Part shown: positions 18,587 through 27,396 of the stretch, piece after piece | Layout: the number at the start of each line of letters is the position of its first letter | Position numbering within the stretch: position 1 is the stretch's first letter | NCBI GenBank assembly: GCA_030748805.1 | Contig: JASMLG010000050.1 | Location: 1 to 50,848 of the forward strand | Reading direction: 5' to 3' | DNA: 50,848 nt | Source of the DNA: Phycisphaerales bacterium | Lineage (GTDB): Bacteria > Planctomycetota > Phycisphaerae > Phycisphaerales > SM1A02 | Notes under the pieces: generated by a model | What the model saw: only the letters and a program-made list of their open reading frames with translations | Databases searched by the model: none | What the model was told of the DNA's origin: nothing | Translations under genes and position numbers: made by a program

Positions 18587-18722
18587 AGAAAGTGCATTCT
18601 AGCACGTAGAAGGCAACTGTCTTTCAACTGGAAGACCTTAGATGGTCGATGAAGTCCGATACCATCCCGCATATTTATACTGCGGGGGGCTGTTAGTTGG
18701 TTTTTACGCTATGTATGACTGG

Positions 18723-20366
18723 ATGAAAATACCTATTAAATCAATTCTTACAACGCTCTTGTGTTTATGCACACTGGTTCTTCTTGTTGGGTGTAATGCT
18801 AACGGGTGGATGGGCGATCCAGGAGCACAGGGTTATTACAAACCGACACCTACAACAATTCCAATTCTTGATCGAATTGATATTATTGAAGAACACGAAA
18901 CTTGGCCAAAAATAACAAAAGCAACACAAGCAGATTTAATGCCATCAGATCTTACTTACAGGATAAATCCTGGAGATGCGTTGGATGTAGCAATTTATGG
19001 TTTATATGGATCGGGCCAATTTCACCCCGTACAACGCAGAGTTGATCAAGGGGGTTATTTTAGAGTTCCAGAAGTCGGTGATGTTTTAGTTGCTGGGTTA
19101 ACTCCTCAGGGTGCTCAGGACTTAATCACGAAGGAGTTATCAGAAAAAGCGATGACACATCCTAGTGTGCAGGTTAATGTGTTGGATCAGACCGGCTTTA
19201 CCTACACTGTTTACGGTGGTCTTGCACAGTGGGGAGTATTTACTCTACGGGACCCCGATATGCGATTGATGGATGTTATAGCATTGGCAGGAGGTGTCCC
19301 TCAATCAATAAAGAATATCTACGTTATTCGACAATTACCTGTAAGTGATTCTGTAGTTCCAGACTGGAGTAGAACCGAAAATGTCAAAAGCGAAAATTCA
19401 CAAAAGATAAAGAACAAACCAGAAAGTAGATTACAAGAAGATAATAAGCCCTCAACCAATATAGAAGATCTCATAAAACAACTCGATATTGGCGGTTCAG
19501 ACACTCCTGATTCAACAGATAGCCAGAACCTTCCTGTTGAAGACAAAACCACACCAACACCAGATTCAGATATTGATGAACTAATTAAACAGTTAGATAT
19601 TGGAGATGATTCCGAGGCACCTACCATTTCTCCGGGAGTCATACAAACGGGCAACCATGAACTTATTGATATTGATGATTTGGTTCCTCCGCGTCACGGG
19701 GAACAACTTCCTGTTGATGTGGATGAAATAACTGGCGCTGCACCAATAAGTACAGAAGATTCAGCTTTTATCTATGTTCCAGAAAGCGATTCTTGGATTC
19801 CTGTAAGCACTGGCTCTAAGAAACAAAAAAAATCTGAGGACAAAAAAGCAGATACTCACAAGGAAAAATCAACTGCAATTCTTGAACGAATTATCGAAGT
19901 ACCTTGGGAGCGATTATTGCAAGGTGATAGTTCTTACAACATTGTCATAAGACCCGATGATCGTATTTACGTTAAGCCGCCACCTCTTGGCAACTTATAT
20001 ATACGCGGTGAGATTGGAAGACCAGGGGTGTTCCAATATCCAAATACAGGACACAAAATCACTCTATCTGAGTTTATTACCTCAGCAGGAGATCTTGGAC
20101 CACTCGCTGTTCCTGAAAAGGTTAGTTTGACTAGACGCATCGGTCCAGATGCAGATATGCAAGCGACAGTTACGCTTAATTACTCTGGGATACTGCAACG
20201 CACTGAACCAGACATATTTTTAAAACCAAGCGACCACATAAGCATAGGTACCTCTTGGAGCGCAACTCCAATGGCTATTATTAGAAGTGGGTTTAGGGCA
20301 ACCTACGGATTTGGTTTTTTGCTTGACCGAAACTTCGGTACAGATGTATTTGGAGTACCTCCGTGA
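18723..20366 (+). CDS. Polysaccharide export (Wza-like) lipoprotein with SLBB domains
   Basis: 547 residues from ATG 18723; an in-frame ATG at 18711 and a GTG further upstream are alternatives. The chosen start gives a proper lipoprotein signal (MKIPIKS..., lipobox LVGC, Cys24). A polysaccharide export sequence region follows (YRINPGDALDVAIYG, about residues 78-92), then a first SLBB-like domain (about 155-205). An acidic, low-complexity insert spans about residues 215-385, and a C-terminal SLBB domain follows (IRGEIGRPGVFQYP). The insert holds two copies of a short motif (DLIKQLDIG and ELIKQLDIG). Wza-type proteins form the outer-membrane channel for exopolysaccharide. It heads the cluster with exosortase, Wzz/BY-kinase and WecA-like genes. 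Confidence 0.88.
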   Translation: MKIPIKSILTTLLCLCTLVLLVGCNANGWMGDPGAQGYYKPTPTTIPILDRIDIIEEHETWPKITKATQADLMPSDLTYRINPGDALDVAIYGLYGSGQFHPVQRRVDQGGYFRVPEVGDVLVAGLTPQGAQDLITKELSEKAMTHPSVQVNVLDQTGFTYTVYGGLAQWGVFTLRDPDMRLMDVIALAGGVPQSIKNIYVIRQLPVSDSVVPDWSRTENVKSENSQKIKNKPESRLQEDNKPSTNIEDLIKQLDIGGSDTPDSTDSQNLPVEDKTTPTPDSDIDELIKQLDIGDDSEAPTISPGVIQTGNHELIDIDDLVPPRHGEQLPVDVDEITGAAPISTEDSAFIYVPESDSWIPVSTGSKKQKKSEDKKADTHKEKSTAILERIIEVPWERLLQGDSSYNIVIRPDDRIYVKPPPLGNLYIRGEIGRPGVFQYPNTGHKITLSEFITSAGDLGPLAVPEKVSLTRRIGPDADMQATVTLNYSGILQRTEPDIFLKPSDHISIGTSWSATPMAIIRSGFRATYGFGFLLDRNFGTDVFGVPP

Positions 20367-20502
20367 TTTGCCTGAATATCAATACAGGGCAAGTTTGTTG
20401 AACAAATACAGTTTGCCAACGTATTGTGCAGATCGGATCTTCGAACAAATTTCGAGGATTCCCACTTGAGAGGAAGTTCGTCATAGCCGATTTACACCAA
20501 CC

Positions 20503-22263
20503 ATGTCCATTGAAGTAGAAAAGCAATCCATTTATGAGGTGTCTCCTCGCCAGTTGTTTTTATGGCTAGCAGTGATTGCAGTCGCATTTACGTGGATATT
20601 CTGGGACTTTCTTCAAAGGCAGGTTTTATTCGCTATTCAACAGCAGGCTGACTGGGGGCATACTCTGGTCATTCCATTTATTTCCGGATATTTTATCTGG
20701 CTCTATCGAGACCAATTGTTAAGCGAGCCATTTAAAAGGGCTTGGTTGGGGCTGTTTTTAGTATTGTTCGGATTGGGTTGGTACACACTGTGCGCCCTTG
20801 GACCAATCGCTATGCATCATCACAATTTAATGGGTTTTGGAGTTGCTTGCACAATAACCGGACTGGTTCTTTTCATATTCGGATGGCGAGCAATGAAATA
20901 CCTATGGTTTCCATTGTTATACCTATTTGTATTTGGGCAAACAATATCAGACCGTTTTATGGAAATTGCTACATTCAAACTTCAGGACATAGCATCTGTT
21001 GGTTCTTACTATGGACTTTCTTTCTTGGGCTTAGATGTAACACGCTCTGGCAACACGATTGAGTTGTTTTATGATAATGAAAGTTACCCCTTAAACATTG
21101 CTGAAGCATGTTCGGGTATGCGTATGTTGATGGCATTTTTGGCGTTAGGCGTTGCAATGGCATTTACAGGACTATCTCATATATGGCAAAGAACGGTTTT
21201 GGTGTTGTTCGCGCTTCCTACTGCAGTGTTTGTAAACATCCTCAGAGTTATGACACTTGGACTACTTAGTATTGCAGATAGTGGTTTTGCAGCAGGTGAC
21301 TTTCACACTTTTGTTGGAACACTATGGCTTATACCAGCATTCTTGATTTATCTTGGTATCGTTTGGATTCTCAAGAATTTAGTAATTGAAGAAGAAGATT
21401 ACTACGAAGAAGAACAACCAATACACGAGATAAGGTTTGGAGGATCTGCTACTGTGGGTTTTGTTGTTGCTGTAGCTCTATTAGCAACATCAGCCGTTGG
21501 GTTGCAGATTGGGGTAAATGTTCTCAATGTCTATTTGCATAAAGAGTCGGTTTATCCAAGAAAGGACTTTTCTGTATTACCAAATCAAATCGGACAATGG
21601 ACGCGTGTTGGAAAAGACATTAGATTTGATGCAGCTGGTGTGGAAGCTCTTGGTACAGATATTTATCTGAGTAGGCTTTATGATAATACAGACCCAGCAA
21701 TACCAACAGTTCAACTTCACATTGCATATTACACAGGCCAAGTAGACGCAGTTCCGCACGTCCCTGACCGGTGCATGGTTGCTGGTGGATACGTTCCACT
21801 TACAGCAGAACCAGTTACCCTCTCTTTGGATATTGACAAGAGCAATTGGGAAGAGGATCCAAATGGGGCTAATTCGGGAACGAATTACCCCGTTATTTGG
21901 CAAGATGACGAACAAATTCATCTCCCTATTGGTAACTTTGAGCTTAGAACAACAGAGTTCACTCATCCAAACAACAACAACAATCACGTGTTTGCTGGTT
22001 ATTTCTTTGTAGCAAATGGAAAAACGACAGCATATCCTGAGCGGATTAGATTATTGGCGTTCGATCGTTCTTCTGCACACGCTTACTATTGCAAAATTCA
22101 GTTTATGATGAGTGGACCAAGTTACTTTACATCTGATCAGTTTAATAAAATTGTTTCAGATTTTACCTCTGACTTATTACCAGAGATAATGAAGTGCTTG
22201 CCGGATTGGGCAACACTTTCTAATACAAATAATAATGAATTACAAAACAATCAGGAGTTGTAA
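20503..22263 (+). CDS. Exosortase fused to an EpsI-type domain
   Basis: 586 residues. Residues about 15-295 form a multi-pass membrane domain with the exosortase catalytic residues: Cys203 (EACSGMRML), Arg248 (VNILRVMTL) and His268 (FHTFVGTLW). After an acidic linker (EEEDYYEEE) and another transmembrane segment comes a periplasmic EpsI-like domain. It contains VLPNQIGQW, VQLHIAYYTGQ and the DRCMVAGG motif. Exosortases recognise C-terminal PEP-CTERM-type signals and process the proteins for surface attachment, with EpsI as a frequent partner, here in the same chain. No protein in the window has a clear PEP-CTERM signal. The 136 bases before the ATG hold no good ribosome binding site; a GAGGAAG lies about 30 bases upstream. 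Type within the exosortase family is not assigned. Confidence 0.93.
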   Translation: MSIEVEKQSIYEVSPRQLFLWLAVIAVAFTWIFWDFLQRQVLFAIQQQADWGHTLVIPFISGYFIWLYRDQLLSEPFKRAWLGLFLVLFGLGWYTLCALGPIAMHHHNLMGFGVACTITGLVLFIFGWRAMKYLWFPLLYLFVFGQTISDRFMEIATFKLQDIASVGSYYGLSFLGLDVTRSGNTIELFYDNESYPLNIAEACSGMRMLMAFLALGVAMAFTGLSHIWQRTVLVLFALPTAVFVNILRVMTLGLLSIADSGFAAGDFHTFVGTLWLIPAFLIYLGIVWILKNLVIEEEDYYEEEQPIHEIRFGGSATVGFVVAVALLATSAVGLQIGVNVLNVYLHKESVYPRKDFSVLPNQIGQWTRVGKDIRFDAAGVEALGTDIYLSRLYDNTDPAIPTVQLHIAYYTGQVDAVPHVPDRCMVAGGYVPLTAEPVTLSLDIDKSNWEEDPNGANSGTNYPVIWQDDEQIHLPIGNFELRTTEFTHPNNNNNHVFAGYFFVANGKTTAYPERIRLLAFDRSSAHAYYCKIQFMMSGPSYFTSDQFNKIVSDFTSDLLPEIMKCLPDWATLSNTNNNELQNNQEL

Positions 22264-22267
22264 TAAA

Positions 22268-25200
22268 ATGGCTAAGAAATACAAACCAAAACAGAAACTT
22301 AACAAGCGAAAGAAAGCGAAAGCCAACACGAGATTAATTAAAATTATTGGTGCTTCCATGGTAGTTTTGATTATTGGTTTTACTGGGGTATGGTATGCAA
22401 CTGTATACAAGTCAGCTCAACGTAATGTTTCTGCAGGTGATGAAAATATGGCTGCTGGAGAGTTCAACAGTGCACGCAAGCAATACGGAAAAGCGGTCAA
22501 CAAAGAGCCAAGCAATATAGAGTTCGTCAACAAATTGCAAAATGCAATATTGTCAATAACCCCATCAACTCCTGATGAGGCCACTGTTTATTATCGAGAT
22601 TACATAGGAACACTTGTACATGAAGCTCGATATAAACCACTAGATATCGACGTGCAACTAAAAATTGTTGAGGAGACATTTAAATCAGCGCATTTGACAG
22701 GTTCAACTGATACTTGGAGGCAGTTACAAATGCTTGCTGAGAATGGATTGGACAGTATTTTGCCAGATGACCCACGAAGAAACGAATTGGTTTTATATAG
22801 GGGACTTGCATCTTTACGATTAGAAGACACAGCAATGACAGATGATATCGATTTAGAGAGTGGGAACATTCGGTTTCCTGGTGAGGATGATATTGAGTTA
22901 GTTCTTGAAGAAAATCCTAATAGCGAAATTGCTTGGTCTGCTCTAGCACATGGAAGGATGGCTGTCTATTACCGCTTATTGAATGAGGGTAGAAGGCAAA
23001 TGGCTTTAAAAAGTCGTAATTACTTCGATGAAACAATGCAGGAAGCTCTTGAGGTTGCTGGGGATAGTGTAGAGGTTTCATTAACGTACCTAAGAGCGAT
23101 GTTACTTCGAAGAAATGCGTTGTCCCAAGTCATGATAGTTAACCCAGAAAAAGTAACAGAATCACGGTTAGCAGAAACCGAACTAGCTGTTGAGGATGCT
23201 AGAGATAGATTGATTGCTGCGTACAACCCGTCCGATCATAGTAACTATGTTGGCCAAATAGCAGCCCTTTTACCAAGTGTTAATCAAGATGGATCAGATC
23301 TTGCTATAGAAGTTCTGAAGAAACATTTAGAGAAATATCCGAATGATGTGAAGCGCCGCTATACATTGTTGGAGTTATTGCAGAGTACAAATAAGATTAC
23401 CGAAGCGAAGAAACAAGCAAGGCGTATCATAGAGGAAGAACAGCAAACAGTTGGGTTGCAATCAACTGAACAATTCCGACTAAGACCATACGCAGCACAG
23501 ATTCTTGTACAACTTTGTCTTGATCAAATTGATGAAAACAGTACCGATGAAGAGTATGTTGAATACATAAACGAAGCAAAAGAATCTAGAGAAACGCTTT
23601 CAGATCTTGTATCAAATAAAGAGAACAACCCACTGTTTCTTTACACAGATGGTGTTATAGCATTAAGTGAAAAGGACTATGCGACTGCTGCCTCAAAATT
23701 AGAAGAGGTCATAAGCAGAATACAAAATGCGCCCTCTAGGGTATATCGCGAAGCAGCTTTTGCGCTAGCGGAATCAGGAGCAAGGGGTTTAGCAAGCGAA
23801 CGTCTAGAAGTAGCCCTAAAAAAGGAACCCAGCAACCTAGCGAATTATCTTCTTAAAGCACGAATTGAAATGATGATTTCGGATTATGCTGCAGCTAAAG
23901 CAACGCTATCGTTGCTACCAGAGGAATCACGAAGCAGATCAGAGGTAATTGAATTACTCGACGTAATCACAATGAATCAGGGTGTTAGTAGCAGTAGTAT
24001 TTCTGATCCAATCCTAGCAGTTATTAATAAATCAATTGATGAAACATCAAAACAAGAGTTTGACACTGCTATAAAAACTTTAACTGACTCGATTGATCAA
24101 ACAGAGCCAGCCGATTGGAGATTGTATGCTGCTTTGTCAAATGTATACGTTGCAATGCAAGATTTGGAAACAGCCGCAACTTGGGTAAGAAAAGCAATCG
24201 AATTAAACCCTGACTCTAAACAGTTAGCGAGAATACTAATTAATCTCGAACATGATGATCCTATCTCTGCGGTTATTGCGTCAGTTGAAACTCGTGAAGA
24301 CACCGAGGCAAATAAGGCAGAAGAACTAGCATGGCTGTTTTTCAACATTAGTGGTAACAAGGCGTCTTCCGCAAAGCGTTGGGCAAATGTTGGAAACTCT
24401 ATTGAATCAGGAAAAGCGCAGGATTTGTCAAATCAAACTGCAGAATTATCCAAGAAATATCAGAAAATTGCTGAGGAGTTAGGCGCTGACATGTCTCGAA
24501 TATTGTTTATTCGAACGAATCAAGCGATAACTGATAAAGATTACGATTTGTCAGAAAAACTAGTTGAAGAACTTTCTACGGTTAGCATTAATCAACAAGA
24601 GGTTGATGGTTTACGAATTCGTCTATATTTATCTAAGGCAACTGACGCAAAAGAGAATGGTGAAAATGCTGAATTCGAATCAAATGTTAATAATGCTCAT
24701 GTTCTAGCCAAGAAAATGACAGAGGAATTTACGTTTTCTGATTATTCTTGGACAATGCTTAGCGCTGTTTATTACGCAATGGGGCAACAAGCAGACGAAC
24801 TTGCAGCAAATGCTGAAGCATATCGAATTAATCCAAAAGACAGGGGCAACATAAGGAGATACATTGGGTCTCTTTCCTCAAGTAATACAGAGGAACAACG
24901 ATTACTTCAAGTTGCGAGAATGTCAAAAGATCAATTCCCCAGAGATAAACAAATTGTAGAAGTTTGGTTAGAGATTGAATTAAACTATGGGCAAAAAAAG
25001 AAAGTATTTGAACATAGATTTAATCAATTCTATAAGAACCCAAACGATAGGATTAATTCTCTAAAACTTGCTTCTCTACTTGTAAACACAGAGCCGGCTA
25101 GAAATCTGTTTTGGAATAAAGATGGTACAGAAAAGTTTTCTGTGAGGGAGTGGTCGCGACTTACCAATATCCAAAAACAACAATTGATAAACAGTGAAGT

Positions 25201-27379
25201 TGCAACTTGGGACAAAATCACTCAAGGTATTTTGGACTCAACATCTAGGGAATCCGATCCTGATGTACGAACTGCATTTATTCACGCATCGGTTGCAAGA
25301 GATCGTGGTCAGTTAGATGAAGCGTCGTTGATTTGGGATAAGTTCATTGACAGCAGGGAAGATCCAGCAGAATATTCTGAAGCAGTAATTGCTGCGGCTG
25401 AATTTCTTCAGCAGTCAAATAGGTTTGATCAGGCAGTGGCACTGCTTGAAAGAGCTAAGGAATCGCAAACCGAAAATCATGAAATAGATGCCGCTTTAGG
25501 GTCTATCTTTTATTTGCTGGGCAAATATGAAGAGTCAGCAAATTCGCTACAGTTTGCGGTTGATGCAACAAACAATCCAATACTCCACGCAAGACTGATA
25601 GAGTCATTAGCAAATTCTGGCCAATTTGAAAAAGCAGAAAGTTATCTAGAGACCTACAAAACAAACAATCAAGAATATGGCGAAGCAATGTTGAGTGCAT
25701 TGATTCATCGAGTTAAAAGTGAACAACTTTTAGCCCAAGGAAATATTACTGGTGGCGTAGCAGAATTAACTCTTTATAGGAACGCCTTAAGAGAAGCAAC
25801 TACAGCAGATTCAAAAAACCCTGTTCCATACATTCGCTTGTGTAGAAGTTTGCTTAATGAGTATCAACTGACCCAAAATAAATCACTGCTTGAAGAGGCA
25901 CTTTTGGTTGCAGATGAAGGGTCAACTATTCGTGGAAGTACAGAACAATTTGAAGTAGTGAAAGCAGATGTGTTTCAAGCAGACGGTCAACTACTAAGGG
26001 CAATCGATGAGATGGTTAGGTTTATTTCTCAAGATCAATCTGCAAGTATTCTTAGGCTACGATTAGTAGAAGCATATCTAGACACAGACGATGTTGATAG
26101 AGCAATTTCAGTTATCAAGAATGGTATTGATGTTGACCCTTCAGAGCCAACTTGGTATTCACGTCTTGGGGATTTGCATATTCGAGCAAACGATGAACGT
26201 GGAGAAGCTACTAAGGCATATTTATCTGCACTCCAGCGGGACCCATCTATGAGATTTATTACTCGTATTGATGAAATAACTAGAACGGAGCAAGTCCTTC
26301 CGAATTTAGAAATTCTATCAATGGCACAGGGTCCAATGTCAAAAATGCATCCTATTGTTGCATCTATAGAAGCTAAGGCGCTCAATAATTTGGGTCGAAG
26401 AAGAGACGCTTTACTAGCAATGGAAAAATCATGGAACATGTTCCAACAAGGAATTAAAAATGGTTGGATTCATGAATCAACCACGTCACACTGGTTTCTT
26501 GATTTAAAGGAAATGTTTAAAGATGATCCAAAAGCAGGCGAAGATTTTGTAAAGACAATAATAAACAGAGAGTTGTCACTATCAGAACAAGCGGGATTGG
26601 CAACTTACTATCACGCATTTGGCAATGAATATTGGGATAAGACGTCAGAAATAATTGCTGCTGCCATTGATAAATCAATCGAAGGTTCTGATATTCGAGC
26701 AAGATTGTTAATGATGCGTGGGGCTTTCCTTGTTGAACTTGGAAGATATGAGGAAGGTGAAGCAGCTTTCAGGGAACTTGCGAAAGAGCTGGATTCTCCT
26801 TTGGTGTTGAACAACCTTGCATATGTAGTCGGTGTTTACTTAGACCAGCCAGCAAAAGGTCTTGAAATAGCAAAACAAGCAGCTGCGAGAGCGCCAAGAT
26901 CAGCTGCAATAATTGATACCGTAGCAGTACTTTATGAACACCTCGGAGACAGCAAGAAGGCCTCTGAGACATTGGAGTTCCTGTTGCAGATATCTCCATC
27001 CAATGCAGAAGCGATGGCTCGTCTTGCATTGATTTATGCTGACGCACTTAATCAACCAGAAAGAGCAGTTGTTTTTGCTGAAAGAGCAAGGAGCCAAAAG
27101 CCACGCTCAGCCGAAGTACTCGATGCTTTGGGGTGGAGTTATTATCGGATGGGTAGAATTATGAAAGCTGAAGAGTTTATTAATCGTTCTCTTAAGCAAG
27201 AAGAGACAGCATTGGGCTATCTCCATTTGGCACAGTTAGTTATGGCGAAATCGGAGTATGATGAAGCAATGGGTCACCTTAGGATGGCTCAAGAATTAGC
27301 CAAACATCCACATTCATTGAATAGAATTAAGTCCCTTCAGGACGATATTCGCAAAGCCCAAGCCGCGGTTAGTGAGTAA
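22268..27379 (+). CDS. Very large membrane-anchored TPR protein of the exosortase locus
   Basis: The ATG at 22268 is preferred over the frame's first ATG because AGGAG (22254-22258) lies 9 bases before it, 4 bases after the exosortase stop. The product is 1703 residues. A strongly basic N-terminus (KKYKPKQKLNKRKKAK) is followed by one transmembrane helix (about 24-43), so most of the chain is periplasmic. The rest is a long series of helix-turn-helix repeats of TPR type; readable units include LASLRLED, AASKLEEVIS, and near the C-terminus LDALGWSYYRMGRI. It matches in position the TPR protein often found with exosortase and PEP-CTERM loci, but is much longer than usual. A scaffold for the export machinery is the likely role (inference). 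Confidence 0.82.
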   Translation: MAKKYKPKQKLNKRKKAKANTRLIKIIGASMVVLIIGFTGVWYATVYKSAQRNVSAGDENMAAGEFNSARKQYGKAVNKEPSNIEFVNKLQNAILSITPSTPDEATVYYRDYIGTLVHEARYKPLDIDVQLKIVEETFKSAHLTGSTDTWRQLQMLAENGLDSILPDDPRRNELVLYRGLASLRLEDTAMTDDIDLESGNIRFPGEDDIELVLEENPNSEIAWSALAHGRMAVYYRLLNEGRRQMALKSRNYFDETMQEALEVAGDSVEVSLTYLRAMLLRRNALSQVMIVNPEKVTESRLAETELAVEDARDRLIAAYNPSDHSNYVGQIAALLPSVNQDGSDLAIEVLKKHLEKYPNDVKRRYTLLELLQSTNKITEAKKQARRIIEEEQQTVGLQSTEQFRLRPYAAQILVQLCLDQIDENSTDEEYVEYINEAKESRETLSDLVSNKENNPLFLYTDGVIALSEKDYATAASKLEEVISRIQNAPSRVYREAAFALAESGARGLASERLEVALKKEPSNLANYLLKARIEMMISDYAAAKATLSLLPEESRSRSEVIELLDVITMNQGVSSSSISDPILAVINKSIDETSKQEFDTAIKTLTDSIDQTEPADWRLYAALSNVYVAMQDLETAATWVRKAIELNPDSKQLARILINLEHDDPISAVIASVETREDTEANKAEELAWLFFNISGNKASSAKRWANVGNSIESGKAQDLSNQTAELSKKYQKIAEELGADMSRILFIRTNQAITDKDYDLSEKLVEELSTVSINQQEVDGLRIRLYLSKATDAKENGENAEFESNVNNAHVLAKKMTEEFTFSDYSWTMLSAVYYAMGQQADELAANAEAYRINPKDRGNIRRYIGSLSSSNTEEQRLLQVARMSKDQFPRDKQIVEVWLEIELNYGQKKKVFEHRFNQFYKNPNDRINSLKLASLLVNTEPARNLFWNKDGTEKFSVREWSRLTNIQKQQLINSEVATWDKITQGILDSTSRESDPDVRTAFIHASVARDRGQLDEASLIWDKFIDSREDPAEYSEAVIAAAEFLQQSNRFDQAVALLERAKESQTENHEIDAALGSIFYLLGKYEESANSLQFAVDATNNPILHARLIESLANSGQFEKAESYLETYKTNNQEYGEAMLSALIHRVKSEQLLAQGNITGGVAELTLYRNALREATTADSKNPVPYIRLCRSLLNEYQLTQNKSLLEEALLVADEGSTIRGSTEQFEVVKADVFQADGQLLRAIDEMVRFISQDQSASILRLRLVEAYLDTDDVDRAISVIKNGIDVDPSEPTWYSRLGDLHIRANDERGEATKAYLSALQRDPSMRFITRIDEITRTEQVLPNLEILSMAQGPMSKMHPIVASIEAKALNNLGRRRDALLAMEKSWNMFQQGIKNGWIHESTTSHWFLDLKEMFKDDPKAGEDFVKTIINRELSLSEQAGLATYYHAFGNEYWDKTSEIIAAAIDKSIEGSDIRARLLMMRGAFLVELGRYEEGEAAFRELAKELDSPLVLNNLAYVVGVYLDQPAKGLEIAKQAAARAPRSAAIIDTVAVLYEHLGDSKKASETLEFLLQISPSNAEAMARLALIYADALNQPERAVVFAERARSQKPRSAEVLDALGWSYYRMGRIMKAEEFINRSLKQEETALGYLHLAQLVMAKSEYDEAMGHLRMAQELAKHPHSLNRIKSLQDDIRKAQAAVSE

Positions 27380-27396
27380 CCGAGGAATTATTAATA

